In this document: piece by piece, positions 11,101 through 22,449 of the stretch | How the letters are laid out: each line of letters opens with the position of its first letter | Position numbering within the stretch: the stretch's first letter is position 1 | Assembly (NCBI GenBank): GCA_037176905.1 | Contig: JBBBWG010027712.1 | Location: 25,289-61,435 of the forward strand | Length of the DNA stretch: 36,147 nucleotides | Direction: 5' to 3' | From: Azolla pinnata | Lineage: Eukaryota; Streptophyta; Polypodiopsida; Salviniales; Salviniaceae | Made by a program: the position numbers and the translations under genes | Notes under the pieces: generated by a model | Database searches by the model: none | The model's input: only the letters and a program-made list of their open reading frames with translations | Told to the model about the DNA's origin: nothing

Positions 11101-14100
11101 GTAAGCTCTTTCGACAACTTTCATGTATGATGATGATGCCTCCTTACCAGTAATCTGAAAATTTCATTATTTCAGAATCAGCACTCGTGAAAGAAAAACA
11201 TCCCACAATTACATTACTGGAGGGTAAGAAGATATAAACTTTAGATAAGACACTGCAGTGACAGAATGCCATGAGGGCACAGTGCTTTTTCCAAGAAAGG
11301 CTTAACAATGCAGTTGCAGAAAAGTACTAAATTCCACACTGCCCAAGTATCACCAATTAACATTCTGATCTAGTTGTGAGAAAGAAAGAGCCCATAAAGG
11401 TGAACCTACAGTTTATTTTTCCAAATTTTCAGTACTTTAAAACTATATAATATGCTCAACTATTACAGCAACTAGAAGCCATTAAAATTTCAGTAGATAT
11501 ACACATCGGAAAATCTGTTGTTATATGAACCAGTATCAGAGTCAGACCAACCTCCTAATAGATAGTCAGAGAGGTCAAAGCCTAGCACAATTAGAGAGAA
11601 ACAAGATTGCCCAATCTCTAGACTATATGTAAATGGAGTTTCCAGTTACATAGAAAGATTGAACTTTCCATACCAATAATTCATATGCTCATACATTTGT
11701 GTTGATCTTCAGCTCTTCCGAAGCATTAGAATGATATCTAAATGATTTATATTCGGTTTGTGCAGGAAAGATTTGTCATAAAACCTTGATAAAATCAAAG
11801 TTCTGGAGCTTAATAGCCCTGATGCATGGATAACAGGATCAGGAACCGGAGTTCACAGGAGAGAGGAAGGTGATGACACATGATCCTACATGTACCTAGG
11901 AGAAACATTGACATGGCTTTGGTTCTCTTACAAGTGCTGCTTGCGCTTGGCTTATCCATTTATACATCCCTCGGTGGCCTTGAGAGACAATGGGTACATA
12001 TACAGTTCCCAAGAATCACTAACTTAATTGTGGATATAAAAGAGTGTGGATCAGCCCCATAGTGTATCTTGTAGGAAGAAATACCATACTGTAATTCTGT
12101 TTACACACATTGGAATTGACAGACAAAGAGCCTTATCACCTAGAACTGGAAATGTTTCCTCGCTTCAGAATCTCCTTAGCATGGACCCACCCATGTTAAA
12201 GATCATTCAAAGCCCAAAGATTTAGCCTGTCTGCATTTAGAATGTAAACAAAGATGTGTAACTCTCTTCCATTTATGTCTGCCATAGCACATTGGATGGA
12301 AGAGTTGTTGTCTTGAGGCACCATTGAAAGATATGATCTTCTATTTGGCCTTACAGACCATTTTTCCAACAGAAGGTGCTAATATGTCTTTCTTCCAGTT
12401 AAAATATGGAAAAGACCAATCATGATGGATTATAGGTGAGCATTATATCTATATATTTAGAACTTGATCAACTAAAGTAACAGGGTCTAATACCATTTAA
12501 GAACCGATGCAAAGATCAGAACCAGAATCTGTATCGGGAGGGGAAAAGGTGGTGTATATACGATCATAAGATACACCGCATTTCTCAATGTTTGAATGGA
12601 TATGGCATCCTTGATTGTTATTTCTCGATTTGTTTTTTCAAGATTCACTTGCCATAAACTCTTCCATCTATGCCTGCTCTACCATAGTAGACAAAGATGA
12701 TAACCTAGTGTCTGACTCATTAGTTATCTTTCTGGCAGAACAACCCATTATGGAGGGCAGTTTTACAGATTTCTAGCACAAATTTCAGGGCATTGTGAAG
12801 CCTTAGAAGGTAATCAAATAAACTTTCCAATCTAAGAGAATTGATATGAACATTCAACTCTTTAATTGTGAAAAACTCATACAACACACTAGCTAGTTAT
12901 CCAATCTAATGTGACTTGTTGACCGAAAGTATGTGGAACAAGTGCCAGTTCCTAATACATCACATAGTTTAAAGACTATGCAGAATTTTGCGTCCCCATT
13001 ATATACTAAAATTATCACGTGTCTCACAACCAAAGCTCCTTAATCTCATCAATGCCAAACATTAAAAAGCTTAGGAGAGATTTCACCTTGTCATATTTCT
13101 TCATTATCTTGGTGAATGCAACAGTATTCAAATAACTGCATAAACAAACAAATTTCATATTATGAAACACTCAAGCTCTATACGCATTCCACCTTTTACA
13201 AGCATGTAATATAAGAAGATCCAACTCAAGTACACTAGGCCGCAAAAACAATTTACAGCATTATACATTAGAATTCTATAAGACAAGTGTGAATTTACAT
13301 TCACATATTTTAGTGTCAACAAAGAGATACAATGAAGTTTACTATCACAGTCCTTAAACTGATATGTGTCACGTTAATTTTGGTTATTTCTTCTCAAAGA
13401 CAAGACAGCATCTTAAAGATGTAACCACTTGTTTGGTCTCATCAGGTCATTTTGGCCCAGATATGAGAATAACCAAGTAGTAAGCCGCTGCATTATTCTG
13501 ATCTGTGACTGGTACCCGTGGCTTTAGGAACTTCCTAAGCAAGGGTACTGCCTTTATTTCATTAAACCAGTTTGTGTTGACGAATACTATTAGAATGGTG
13601 AAACGTATGAATTGTTCCAGTCACATGCGTACAAATAAATGCACGATCCCTATTCCAACAGAGCTTGGGAAAAGAACAGAGTGATCCAAATGATACCAAA
13701 CAAGGGCCAACCGCCCAGTAACATATCTGGGTAGGAAGATGCTCCATTATCAAGCACCTTTGTTGACATGCATTGAAAAATGGATTCAGGGTTTTTGTTT
13801 TCAAGCTCTCTTCTTCTTATGGGGATATACTTCCACTACGCATAGTTATCAATTAGCCTCCAACATCTTCACATCAGTTAGAGTTCAAAATAAGCAGATA
13901 TGCATGAAAACTTACTGAGGATGAGTTTTCTTGTTGAGATCTCAAGGAGTCGAATCAGAAGAATACTATGTCAGTTTTGGCTTGTTTTTATATGAAACAA
14001 CATTTCACTATCTCTGTAAATAAGGCTTTGGTTCACCATGATTGATCAAGGAAACAATGACCAACGGGGTGCTTGGGACTGTTCTAGGTAAACCCTATAT

Positions 14101-17100
14101 AGTAGACACGTGGCAAACTTAATCAAGGACAACAATACAACTAAACAAGACTAAGAAGTATCATAAGCCAACCAATCACTACAGAGAAAAGGTCCCTAAC
14201 TTGGACTGGCCCATGCTGAATATCTTTCTAAGGTAGAAATTTCAGTTTGAATGAGTTGAGAATCTTTCATATGTAATGACATGATTCTTCTATTATTTTT
14301 GTTTGTATGATTAATAACTCTCAAAGCTGAGATAAGTGAATGTTGTAGTCACTAGTTTGGCCTTATAAACCAATCAGCATTTAAATAACAATAAATTTAT
14401 ATTTCCTCTACCATAAGATTAAACCTTCACCATGGTAGGCTATATAACCAACAACTGACAGCCAGATCTTGCTAATGAATCCTTTCTTTTTTACAGATAA
14501 AGCTAGATTTTTTGTTCTTGATTTGGTCAAAAGTAAAAGAAATGCTGAGCTACAGCAATGAAAAGAAAATATTCATCAACATCTGGACCCACCTGAAAGT
14601 TCTCAATAAGCCAAGACCCCGATAGAACTCGACAAAAGCTGTTCGCAGCATTTTTTCTGCATATTGTATTTTTTTCTTCTCAACTTTAGAATGAGACACT
14701 AGTTCCTGTTCATTTTTTGTTTGAATTGGCAAATCCTCCATCAATGTTTGAATAAGACCACCAACTGTCAACATTGGTGTGGTCCTGGGAATGTTAAACT
14801 TAATACTAGAAACACTATTAGAATCTTCACTGGATTGTTGGGAGCAACCAGCCTGATTAATTTCATCAGCATCTGCAGCAAACACAACACAAAAATTTGA
14901 GAAATAACAAAAGAGCAGTAGTGTCTTTTAAGAGGCCGAAGTGGGTTAAAAATTAGATCGAGAGTTCACATCTAGCTATGTTTTCTCATCTTGAAGAATA
15001 ACAAATGAATTACATATAAATAGATCGGTCAAACTTCCTGAGGAACAAGAAATTCTTCCTTAAACCATAGTGTCAAAGAAGTATTTGGGGAGTTATGGTA
15101 ACTACCATCTCAGTGAGTGCCTACCTACAGTGGGAGACACCATACTCACTGTAATCACTAACCAAAGTTCCTATTAATCACTGTATCTTTCAGTGTGCAG
15201 AGACACTCAACCAGATAATGGGGCATCATTTTGATCTACCTTGGTATAAAAAGAGAAAATGATACACTACAGATTCCCTGGAAGACCTCTTACATACTGG
15301 ATGACTTTCTCAATAGTTTCCTTTCTCTACAAACTTCTTGTGGATTCTCAGATTGAACTGCAAACAACCATGAAAATGGAAACACAGGGGGTTAGTATGC
15401 TTCCTTACCGTGTAGGTTAAGGACCCAAAAGTTCTGGATTGGAGTTGGTATATCTGTATCATATCTGGCTGTTCAATTTAGCCAACAATGACCGTTTGAA
15501 GTTCTGGTTTTTGAGGAATTTTGGCTCTTCAAAAGAAACCTCCTGCTGGCTGAGACCAATGATGCTAACAACCAGTAAACTCACATACAATCCTCCATAA
15601 TCTTTTGTTCCCCTTTTCCACACAAGTACCTTCTACCCCATAAGATTATCCTGCGAAACTACCTGAACACTCTTTTAATACCCTGTGTCTCTCTAGAGTC
15701 GTGATTTTCATGTGGAAATTTGAATCTTGCTTTTTAGCAAAGGCAGGATTCAATCCAGGTTCTCATTTTCTTAAACTGTTTCTTTCCTAATCCGTGGGCA
15801 CAATATGCGAGAACTTTTCCTCTATGACGGTTCACCTGAAGCACAAAAAATGTTCTTTATGGCCCCTTAGTTGCAAAGAGTCATAAAAATTTTGAAAGAG
15901 TAAGCACGTGAATTGGCACACTAAAAACCTTGTGCAGATGCATTGTTTTCCTCTTCAAATACATTGCCAAGAGAAATTACTCTCTTTAAACTATGAGCGA
16001 GTAGAATTTGAAGTTACTTGAATCCGTTCCATCACTTTGTTGATGTTTTAGACATTCTTTCAATGCCATAAGTTTACTCAGCTGGTCCTTTATTTCTTCT
16101 TCTCTTTGAAAATATTCAGCTTCTTTCTGTTTGAAGAATTTATTAACCTTGTTAAGTTGTTCATCAAGATGTCTGAAAAAGGTCTTCTCTGTTTCCCCCA
16201 GTGCCATTGGCTCCAGAAGTTCAGTCTCATAGTAGTCCTCATGCTGATTCTCAGCAGACCTCAAATGAACCTAAATTCATTTAAGCATGTTTTCTAAGAA
16301 ATTTGGTGTTGAAAGAGTTAACAAAATCTTTATTCTCGAATTGGGTGGAGGCACCAGTTATGCTATGATCAAACAATGCAACACAGTGGATTTCCTTTAT
16401 GCTACGGCCATACAATGTATAAAGGTAACCTTCCAAAGGTCATGAGAAAGCGAGCATATTACTTCATCTCCAATATATCACTAAGTATCAAGATCATCCT
16501 TATTGAAAGCTATAACGTATCAAGATGGCTTTATGCTTCTAAAGGGGGCACACCAGAATCACATCCTAATGAGAAAATACCTGAGGATGTTATACGAGGT
16601 GCTCAAGTTATAACTTGAGATCATGATTTCCTTGTATTTTCTTGAGTTATAATATGCTATAAGAGAAAATACAAGTTAATCAATATCATATTAAGAGAGC
16701 GTATCATGATTGCATCCTAAAGTGCTACGATATGTCAAAATCACATTCCATATTTTGCAAGCAAGCACATTATAACACCCTCATAAGACAAACATATGTA
16801 TCAAGCTCGACTTCATGCTAATTGAGGAAGCATATCAGACAACTTGAGAAACTATGAGGTAATTATGATCATATTAAAAGAGCATATCATAACTGCATTC
16901 TTATGATGCTACAACATACTGAGTTTAACTTCTATATTACACGCAAGGATATTCTACCATCCTCAAAAGACCAACATATGCATCAAGATCAGCCCCATGC
17001 TTCCAGAGGAATCATGATCATATAGGTTACTGCCAAAGCAAGTATACGACACTGAAGATAATATGAAAACAACATATCGAAATAGGGGAAGGAAGCCAAA

Positions 17101-17350
17101 AACTTGTCTTCAGAGATTCGAGACTAGAATTTACCAAGAGGATATCTTGTGGAACAGATGATCTTCTGCGAGTGATATTTTGGAGATTTACTGGTTTGAA
17201 GGAAGTAGACCTCAAATTGGTCGGCTGGTATTGCATAAGCTGAGAAGATTTAACTTGATCAAGGTCCTTCTTTAGTTTCCAATAGTCGCAAAAAGCACTC
17301 TTCCATTCTGGCACCAGTTGGCTTTCAAGCTGCTTAGAGAATTTCACCAT
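5130..17350 (-). CDS. PHO1: PHO1-type phosphate exporter (SPX-EXS protein), 14 exons
   Basis: PHO1 proteins export phosphate, in roots into the xylem, from endomembrane/plasma-membrane sites. Exons (minus strand order): 17350-17135, 16270-16018, 14872-14593, 13135-13087, 11154-11083, 10976-10847, 10123-9988, 9905-9659, 7672-7568, 7438-7394, 7235-7080, 6991-6713, 6295-6159, 5220-5130. All borders are GT/AG, and the phases close to 731 residues plus TGA. The SPX domain occupies residues 1 to about 285, from [17 protein letters not shown] with Tyr23 and Lys25/27/28, through [15 protein letters not shown], to the KIMKKYDK helix; these lysines fit the inositol-pyrophosphate site known in SPX. Hydrophobic membrane segments follow (about 330-500). 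The EXS domain covers about 470-690 ([83 protein letters not shown]). The protein is somewhat shorter than the usual 750-830 residues because the SPX linkers are short. The PHO1 family is certain; which subclade (PHO1 or PHO1;H1) is not. Confidence 0.96.
8211..8397. repeat. tandem duplication of about 100 bp in PHO1 intron 8
   Basis: TAAGCGTCA occurs at 8,211 and 8,321, and the block AAGAATGGTTGCATGT ... GGATAGGCATCCTTGTACAT occurs at 8,244 and 8,340, with a small indel between copies. The intron (7,673-9,658) otherwise holds no recognisable gene. Confidence 0.8.
8720..9020. repeat. diverged repeat shared with PHO1 intron 3
   Basis: This part of intron 8 resembles positions about 13,600-13,920 in intron 3. 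Both hold CTATTCCA/CATTCCA ... AGCTTGG ... GTGATCCAAAT-like blocks, followed after a similar distance by CAGTTAGAGTTCAAAATAAG / CAGCCAGAGATCAAAATAGG. The similarity is patchy, so this is either an old internal duplication or two copies of a dispersed repeat. Confidence 0.4.
16687..17030. repeat. tandem duplication of about 183 bp in PHO1 intron 1
   Basis: The segment starting CATATTAAGAGAGCGTATCAT at 16,687 recurs at 16,870 as CATATTAAAAGAGCATATCAT. Further matching blocks follow in the same order (TGCATYCTWA, ACACCCTCATAAGAC / CTACCATCCTCAAAAGAC, CATATGYATCAAG). The copies are clearly diverged. Confidence 0.7.
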
Positions 17351-17985
17351 TTTTTTACAGCTCGGACGATCTAGACATCCTTAATTTCCTTCGAGACAGA
17401 TCATTTTCTCTACTGAAATTCTATAAAATCCGCAGACATTAGGGCTGAAGAAGACATAGTTTCTCTAATTATGTATCTGCATTGCTTTCTGATAGGTTCG
17501 TACAAAACATAGAGAAAGGGGAGAAATTTAGCGGTTGCGGTGGATTGTTTCTCTCTCTGTCAGGGAAGAAACGCGCGTAGGGGTTCTAAAGAGTGCGAAT
17601 TCCATAATTTCTTCAGAACTTGTGCCCGATTAAGATGGAAACATCGGTTCAAACCATCAGTGCGCGTCGGAAATGATGGTTAGTCAATCCAAGACACAAG
17701 CAGCGCAGAAAATGCATCGACGTACACGGGGAGACGAAGAAATCAGGGAGATTTCTCTGGGAGAAGGGAGCATTTACGCCGTAGATGTTCTCCAGAAGCG
17801 TCGAGAAATTGAAGGGAAGAGAGGCATGGCTCGTGGTCTCGCTGCGAGAGAACGGTATGCATGACTTGAGCAGCACAATGAAGACGAAGAGAAGGAAGAA
17901 GAAGAAGGAATGGCGATGGCGATGGCGATGGCGATGGCGATTGGCGACGGCGCAGAAATCAAGAAAACCAGAAAACAGAAGAAGG
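17351..17985. other. proximal 5' flank of PHO1
   Basis: This is leader or promoter sequence for the minus-strand PHO1 gene. I could not identify a TATA box or transcription start. It contains a GGCGAT-type hexanucleotide repeat at about 17,908-17,945. Frames in this stretch are open in several registers but look like no known protein. Confidence 0.4.
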
Positions 17986-18290
17986 CGTAAACATACATAC
18001 GCACACATACATACATACGCACATATACATACATACGCACATACGCACACATACATACACACGCACACATACATACATACGCACACATACATACATACGC
18101 ACATACGCACACATACATACACACGCACACATACATACGCACGCACACATGCATACATACGCACACATACATACATACGCACATATACATACATGTTGCG
18201 TGCCATCACATATGCACCCACATACATACATCTGTGTACCCACATACATACATACGCACCCACATACATACATGTCATGCATGCATCCAT
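17986..18290. repeat. TACATACGCACA microsatellite, alternating purine/pyrimidine
   Basis: About 300 bases consist of CATACATACGCACA-type units that keep almost strict pyrimidine-purine alternation. All long frames crossing it, on both strands, are repeat translations (Tyr/His/Thr or Tyr/Val/Cys strings). Its near end lies about 640 bases upstream of the PHO1 start codon. Confidence 0.95.
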
Positions 18291-18615
18291 ACAGGATCAT
18301 GTACATACGCCAGGCATACATACATTCGGACGCATGCATACCTGCACGTGTCCATGCATGCATGTATCCATGTGTATGTGCATGTGTCCATGTGCATACA
18401 TGCATTCACTCGCATGCATACCTGCATGTATCCATACATAATCACGTACGTCAGACATGCGCATACATTCAGACACATGCATGTATCCATGTGTCCGTAT
18501 GTATCCATGTGCGTATCCGTATACGACGCATATACGGTCACGTACACTATGCAGGCATACATGATCACTCGCATGTACGCGATCGCATGCACATGTGCAT
18601 GCATGTATCCATCCA
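18291..18615. repeat. degenerate CATGCATG-rich repeat tract
   Basis: This continues the microsatellite in a decayed form. CATGCATG, CATACATG and TGTATCCATG words recur at irregular spacing with many CG-containing variants. Several copies of a longer unit are visible (ACGCATGCATACCTGCACGT at about 18,330 and CTCGCATGCATACCTGCATG at about 18,410). Confidence 0.75.
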
Positions 18616-19890
18616 TAGTCATCACCCTTCACAGAGCAGATGTCGATCGATGCGTAGGAATCTCGGGAAGAGATTGACAGTAACATCGTTCCCACGTTCG
18701 AAGATTCCAGATTCGCGAGGAATGTAAAGGCTTCGAGCGAAACTGGAAAGGTTCGAATTCCGGGATCGCCGGCTGCGTAATGTAATGCGACGATCACGTA
18801 CTTTGTTGACCGCCGATGCGTGCAAAGCTCCTGGAGTCGAGAGTCTTTCGCCTGTTGTTGCGGATCTTCTTCAATAACGATCGATCGTTAAAAGTACATC
18901 GATTCCACCGTGAGAATTCTCCTGCACTGATTGCTTCGTACACGTACGGATATCAGTGCTCCGTTTGAAGCCTGCCGAGTTTTCTAGCAACCGATATCAT
19001 CGCATCTAGTAAAATACCGATCTTTATGGTTAATTCGGACGAGGCGAGAGCTAGATGCACAGAATGCGACGGTGGACATCGACATGTTTTGGACATCAAA
19101 GTTTGATTCGTATATACCCCAAAACCAAATTTCTTGTATTATCGCGGACGAGCGTATCCGTTTAACCTTCGAACAATATACTGCTTGCTAGATTCCCTCC
19201 GCTTCATCTCCGCCTCCTACAAGCATATGGTAGACACTTACGATCAAGTCGCATATTTAGATCGAATCACATTCGCCGATGACATCGATTAGTAGCAACG
19301 TTTGTATTCATCGATCGTGCGTCCTCGTATTAATCGATTATATCGGCCCATAACGTTGTTCGTGGATTACATTCCACAAGTTATCAGGCTTTAAACATTG
19401 ACATGGAATCATAGAGCCTCCAGAAGAAAGTGGCATTATCAATGAGCACATTGTGTTCATAATATCGACGAATCAAACAAATAAATCAGCAAATTCGAAC
19501 CAAACATAGGGCACAAACGAATCTGATTCCCCAATCTTTTTAAAAAAAAAAGAGAAAGAGACGATGATTCATTGAAGAGCTAAAAATGAATCAATAATCA
19601 GGTAAAAAATAAAGTAGAAACCAAATCAAAGTGAACACAGTCCGAACAAAAATAAACTAATAAACTCTAGAGAGGTTAAAAAAAAAAAGGGAGAAGAAAG
19701 GAATGCATAAAAGAATGAAAAAAAAAAACAAATGGAAAGTTCTCAAATCATTTTTAATGCCTACTAAAATCAGAAACTGCAAAATTAACGCCCACTCTCA
19801 TCTTCCACTTAAGAATCAATACCCAGTTAATTCCGTTGGTATATAACATTAATTGGCTCTGTTCCTAGTCGCTACCCATGAATTGATCGT
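18616..19890. other. CpG-rich spacer between the divergent PHO1 and MORC genes
   Basis: The stretch 18,640-19,350 is unusually rich in CG, especially GATCGAT and TCGA words, compared with the AT-rich intron sequence around it. From about 19,540 the sequence turns A-rich with poly(A) stretches. The segment 19,760-19,890 belongs to the repeat family described next. No protein or RNA gene is recognisable. Confidence 0.45.
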
Positions 19891-19891
19891 A

Positions 19892-20882
19892 ATCGAATTC
19901 CTTACTATGCTCGATTGACAAAAGTTAGTAATTCTAGAATCTAATCAAGTGATTAACATGTTAATCGATTAAATGAGCGCTGATTCAATCAATCAATTCA
20001 ATGTTAATCGAGCTCACGGTGAATTGATTTGGAGTTAATCAGAACCGTGTTCATTGTAGGCATAAGAAATGCAATTTATATTAGACGTTTTGTTTTTCTT
20101 TTTTGTGATTTCCCCGTAAAAACAAAGCTCAGAAAATGCGTCTAGAGAGCAAACAGATTTAAGTGAACAATCGAACAAAATAGCTGTTAAAAGGTTTTCC
20201 ACCGTCTTCTTCTTCTTCAGAGACAAACATTTTCCGCTTCCTTCACTGCACAATTGATTTCCTTACTATATTTCGATCAACAAAAGCTAGTAGAATTTAG
20301 AATCTAATCGAGCGATTAACATGTTAATCAATTAAAGGAGCGTTAATTCAATCAATCGATTCGATGTTGATCGAGTTCCCAATGAACTGATTTGGAGTTA
20401 ATCAGAACTGTGCTAATTGTAGGCGTAAGAAATGCAAATCCTATTAGGCGTTTGCTTTTCTTTTTAGTGATTTCCTCGTGAAAACAAAGCTTAAAATGCC
20501 TAAAGAGCAAATAGATTTAAGCAGATAATCGAACGAAATAGCTTTCTTCGGAGACAAACATTTTCCGCTTCCTTCGCAGCACAATCGATTCCCTTACTGC
20601 ATTCCGATCAGCAAAAGCTAATACTGTTAGAATCCAATCGAGCAATTAACATGTCAATCGATTGAAGGAGCGTTAATTCGATCGATCGAATCGATGTTTA
20701 ATCGAGTCTACACGCAATTGATTTGGTGTTAATCAGATCCCACAAAAAACTAAAAAAGCTCAGAAAATGGGTCGAAAGAACAAATAGATTTTAAAGTAAA
20801 TAATTGAACGAAATAGTTGTTGAAGGTTTCCATCGTCGTCTTCTTCACAGAGAAGTATTTTCTGCTTCCTTCACTGCACAAT
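19892..20882 (+). repeat. three-copy tandem repeat (about 300-360 bp units) upstream of MORC
   Basis: Copies start at about 19,892, 20,253 and 20,584 with ATYGATT/ATCGAATTC-CCTTACT and end in a CTTCCTTCRCWGCACAAT block. Shared internal blocks are GATTAACATGTTAATCGATT, GATTTGGAGTTAATCAGA, the word GGCGTTTGCTTTTC, and AACAAAGCT ... AGAAAATG. Units shorten from about 362 to 331 to 299 bases through internal deletions. The third copy runs directly into the presumed MORC 5' UTR. Confidence 0.88.
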
Positions 20883-20997
20883 CTCCATCGCTCCGTCGCT
20901 CCATCGCTCGCTTCTGCGTGTGGACCTTCTTCTCTCCCGCTTCAAGCCCGCTTCGGAGCGAGGATCAAGCAGCGGACCTCCTCCTTCGATCCCAGCC

Positions 20998-21066
20998 ATG
21001 GCCCCGTTCGTATCTTCTCCGACTCGCCTCCCTCCTTCAATCTTCTTCGCCCGCACCTTCCACGCG
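20998..21066 (+). other. possible MORC leader exon carrying an upstream ORF
   Basis: An ATG in good context (GCCATGG) at 20,998 opens 23 codons (MAPFVSSPTRLPPSIFFART...) ending at a strong splice donor, GCG|GTAAGG. The next plausible acceptor is TTCCTTTTTAG|GTTG at 22,400/22,401. Joined this way, the frame closes at a TGA at 22,416-22,418, giving a 28-residue upstream ORF that ends 31 bases before the proposed main ATG at 22,450. Alternatively, this is the first exon of another short protein with a targeting-like N-terminus. Transcript data would decide. Confidence 0.3.
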
Positions 21067-22449
21067 GTAAGGACATTCTTTCTTGCCCTTTCACCTTCTC
21101 ACGCACTGCACACGGATGCATTGAATCCCTCACGCCAAGCCGAGCGTCGATATCGCTTTCGTCACCCGTCGTCGTCGTCTTGCCATCCCGTGCAATAGCC
21201 GCGGATGCTGCCGTGCGTATGATACCGTCGCCTTCTTCTCCTTGTTGCGCGTATTTCTGTCTCTCGCGCGATGCATTGTCACGTGCCACATGGACATGGA
21301 AATCTCGTCCTCCTGGTTGGCGTCTCTTTGCCATGGCCGTATTCATCTCCATCGACGCCTCTATTGTATGGTAAAGACGACATGCGTTTCGATGGACCTG
21401 GCACAATGATATGCGTTTCAGGTGGGCCTGGCACAATGATATGCGTTTCTGGTGGACTGATATGGACGTGGAGTGCCGACACGTGATTCAATGGACAATA
21501 TATGGTCCCTACTGTGCTGCGTGCTGATGGCGTTTCACATGTCGCACGCCATCTTCTTCAATAGATGCTTGTATTGCCTGCGTCTCCTCTACGGCATGAT
21601 GCAATAATAGGTGTTTTGATGGACATGGCATGGGGAAATGTGCATGGAAGTATTTCTTGTTAACCCTACGGCTCATCTTTGTTCAGTTTCTTTTCTTGCT
21701 GGTGCTACGAGCTCTGCATGTCCATATCACTCAGTCCTACTCACAGGTTTTTCGCAAATTCCATATCCACAATGAACCAGGAACCACATTCCTTTACTTT
21801 GTGTTGTAGATTCTGGATTTCGATGTTCCGGACCCATTCCAAAAACTTCAGGCTTAAACAGTTTGCCATTTTCTGCTATTTCGTGTCCTAGCATGAAATG
21901 TTCCTCCATGGAAATGTTCCCTTTTTCTTTAATCTTCGCAATATGTTTTCTAAGTACCTTGAAATCTTGCAAGATTAATGCCGTATTGTGTGTGGCATCT
22001 TATTAAGACTACTGTTATTCTAAGAATAGTGTCTTGTATTGTGTTTTTTAATTGATATGGTAGTGCCGGACTGTATGTATGTGGCACCTTCTTTAAACTA
22101 CCGTTATATTAAGAATAATTTCTTGTATTGTGTTTTTTAAGCGATATGGTATGATAAAGTATGTAAGGAGGGCCAGAAACTTCTGGCAACCAGTAACTTG
22201 CTGATGAGAAACAAGGTGTTTCTGACAGGCAGTAGCTTGTAACTGAGAAACAAAGCTAGCTAGATTTATCCGTTCAATAAGCCAACTTGCTTGTTGGAAA
22301 TTAATCAGGAACTAGGAGATTAAATGCCTGTATATTCTCACTCAAGTAATCCAGTCAAGCAGGCTAATTTTCAATATTTCACCTTTCTTTTCCTTTTTAG
22401 GTTGTAACAGTCTACTGACTGACTTGGGTCGTCTTTTGGATTCACTGCT

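Noticed and set aside
17649-18797. Long overlapping open frames on both strands, some over 200 codons
   Set aside because: They translate the TACATACGCACA microsatellite and its decayed extension. Every frame is open because the repeat lacks stop codons, and the products are Tyr/His/Cys/Val strings.
18528-19117. GCATATAC (18,528-18,535) and GTATATAC (19,110-19,117), matches to the PHR-binding P1BS motif GNATATNC upstream of PHO1
   Set aside because: The motif has six fixed bases and is expected about once per 4 kb by chance, and the first match lies in TA-rich repeat DNA. Distance from the ATG is 1.2-1.8 kb. This is not enough to call regulatory sites.
21727-21972. Minus-strand 81-codon frame of balanced composition (MQDFKVLRKHIAKIKEKGNI...)
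   Set aside because: It looks protein-like but I recognise no family. It lies in a likely leader intron of the plus-strand MORC gene and has no supporting splice or promoter signals.
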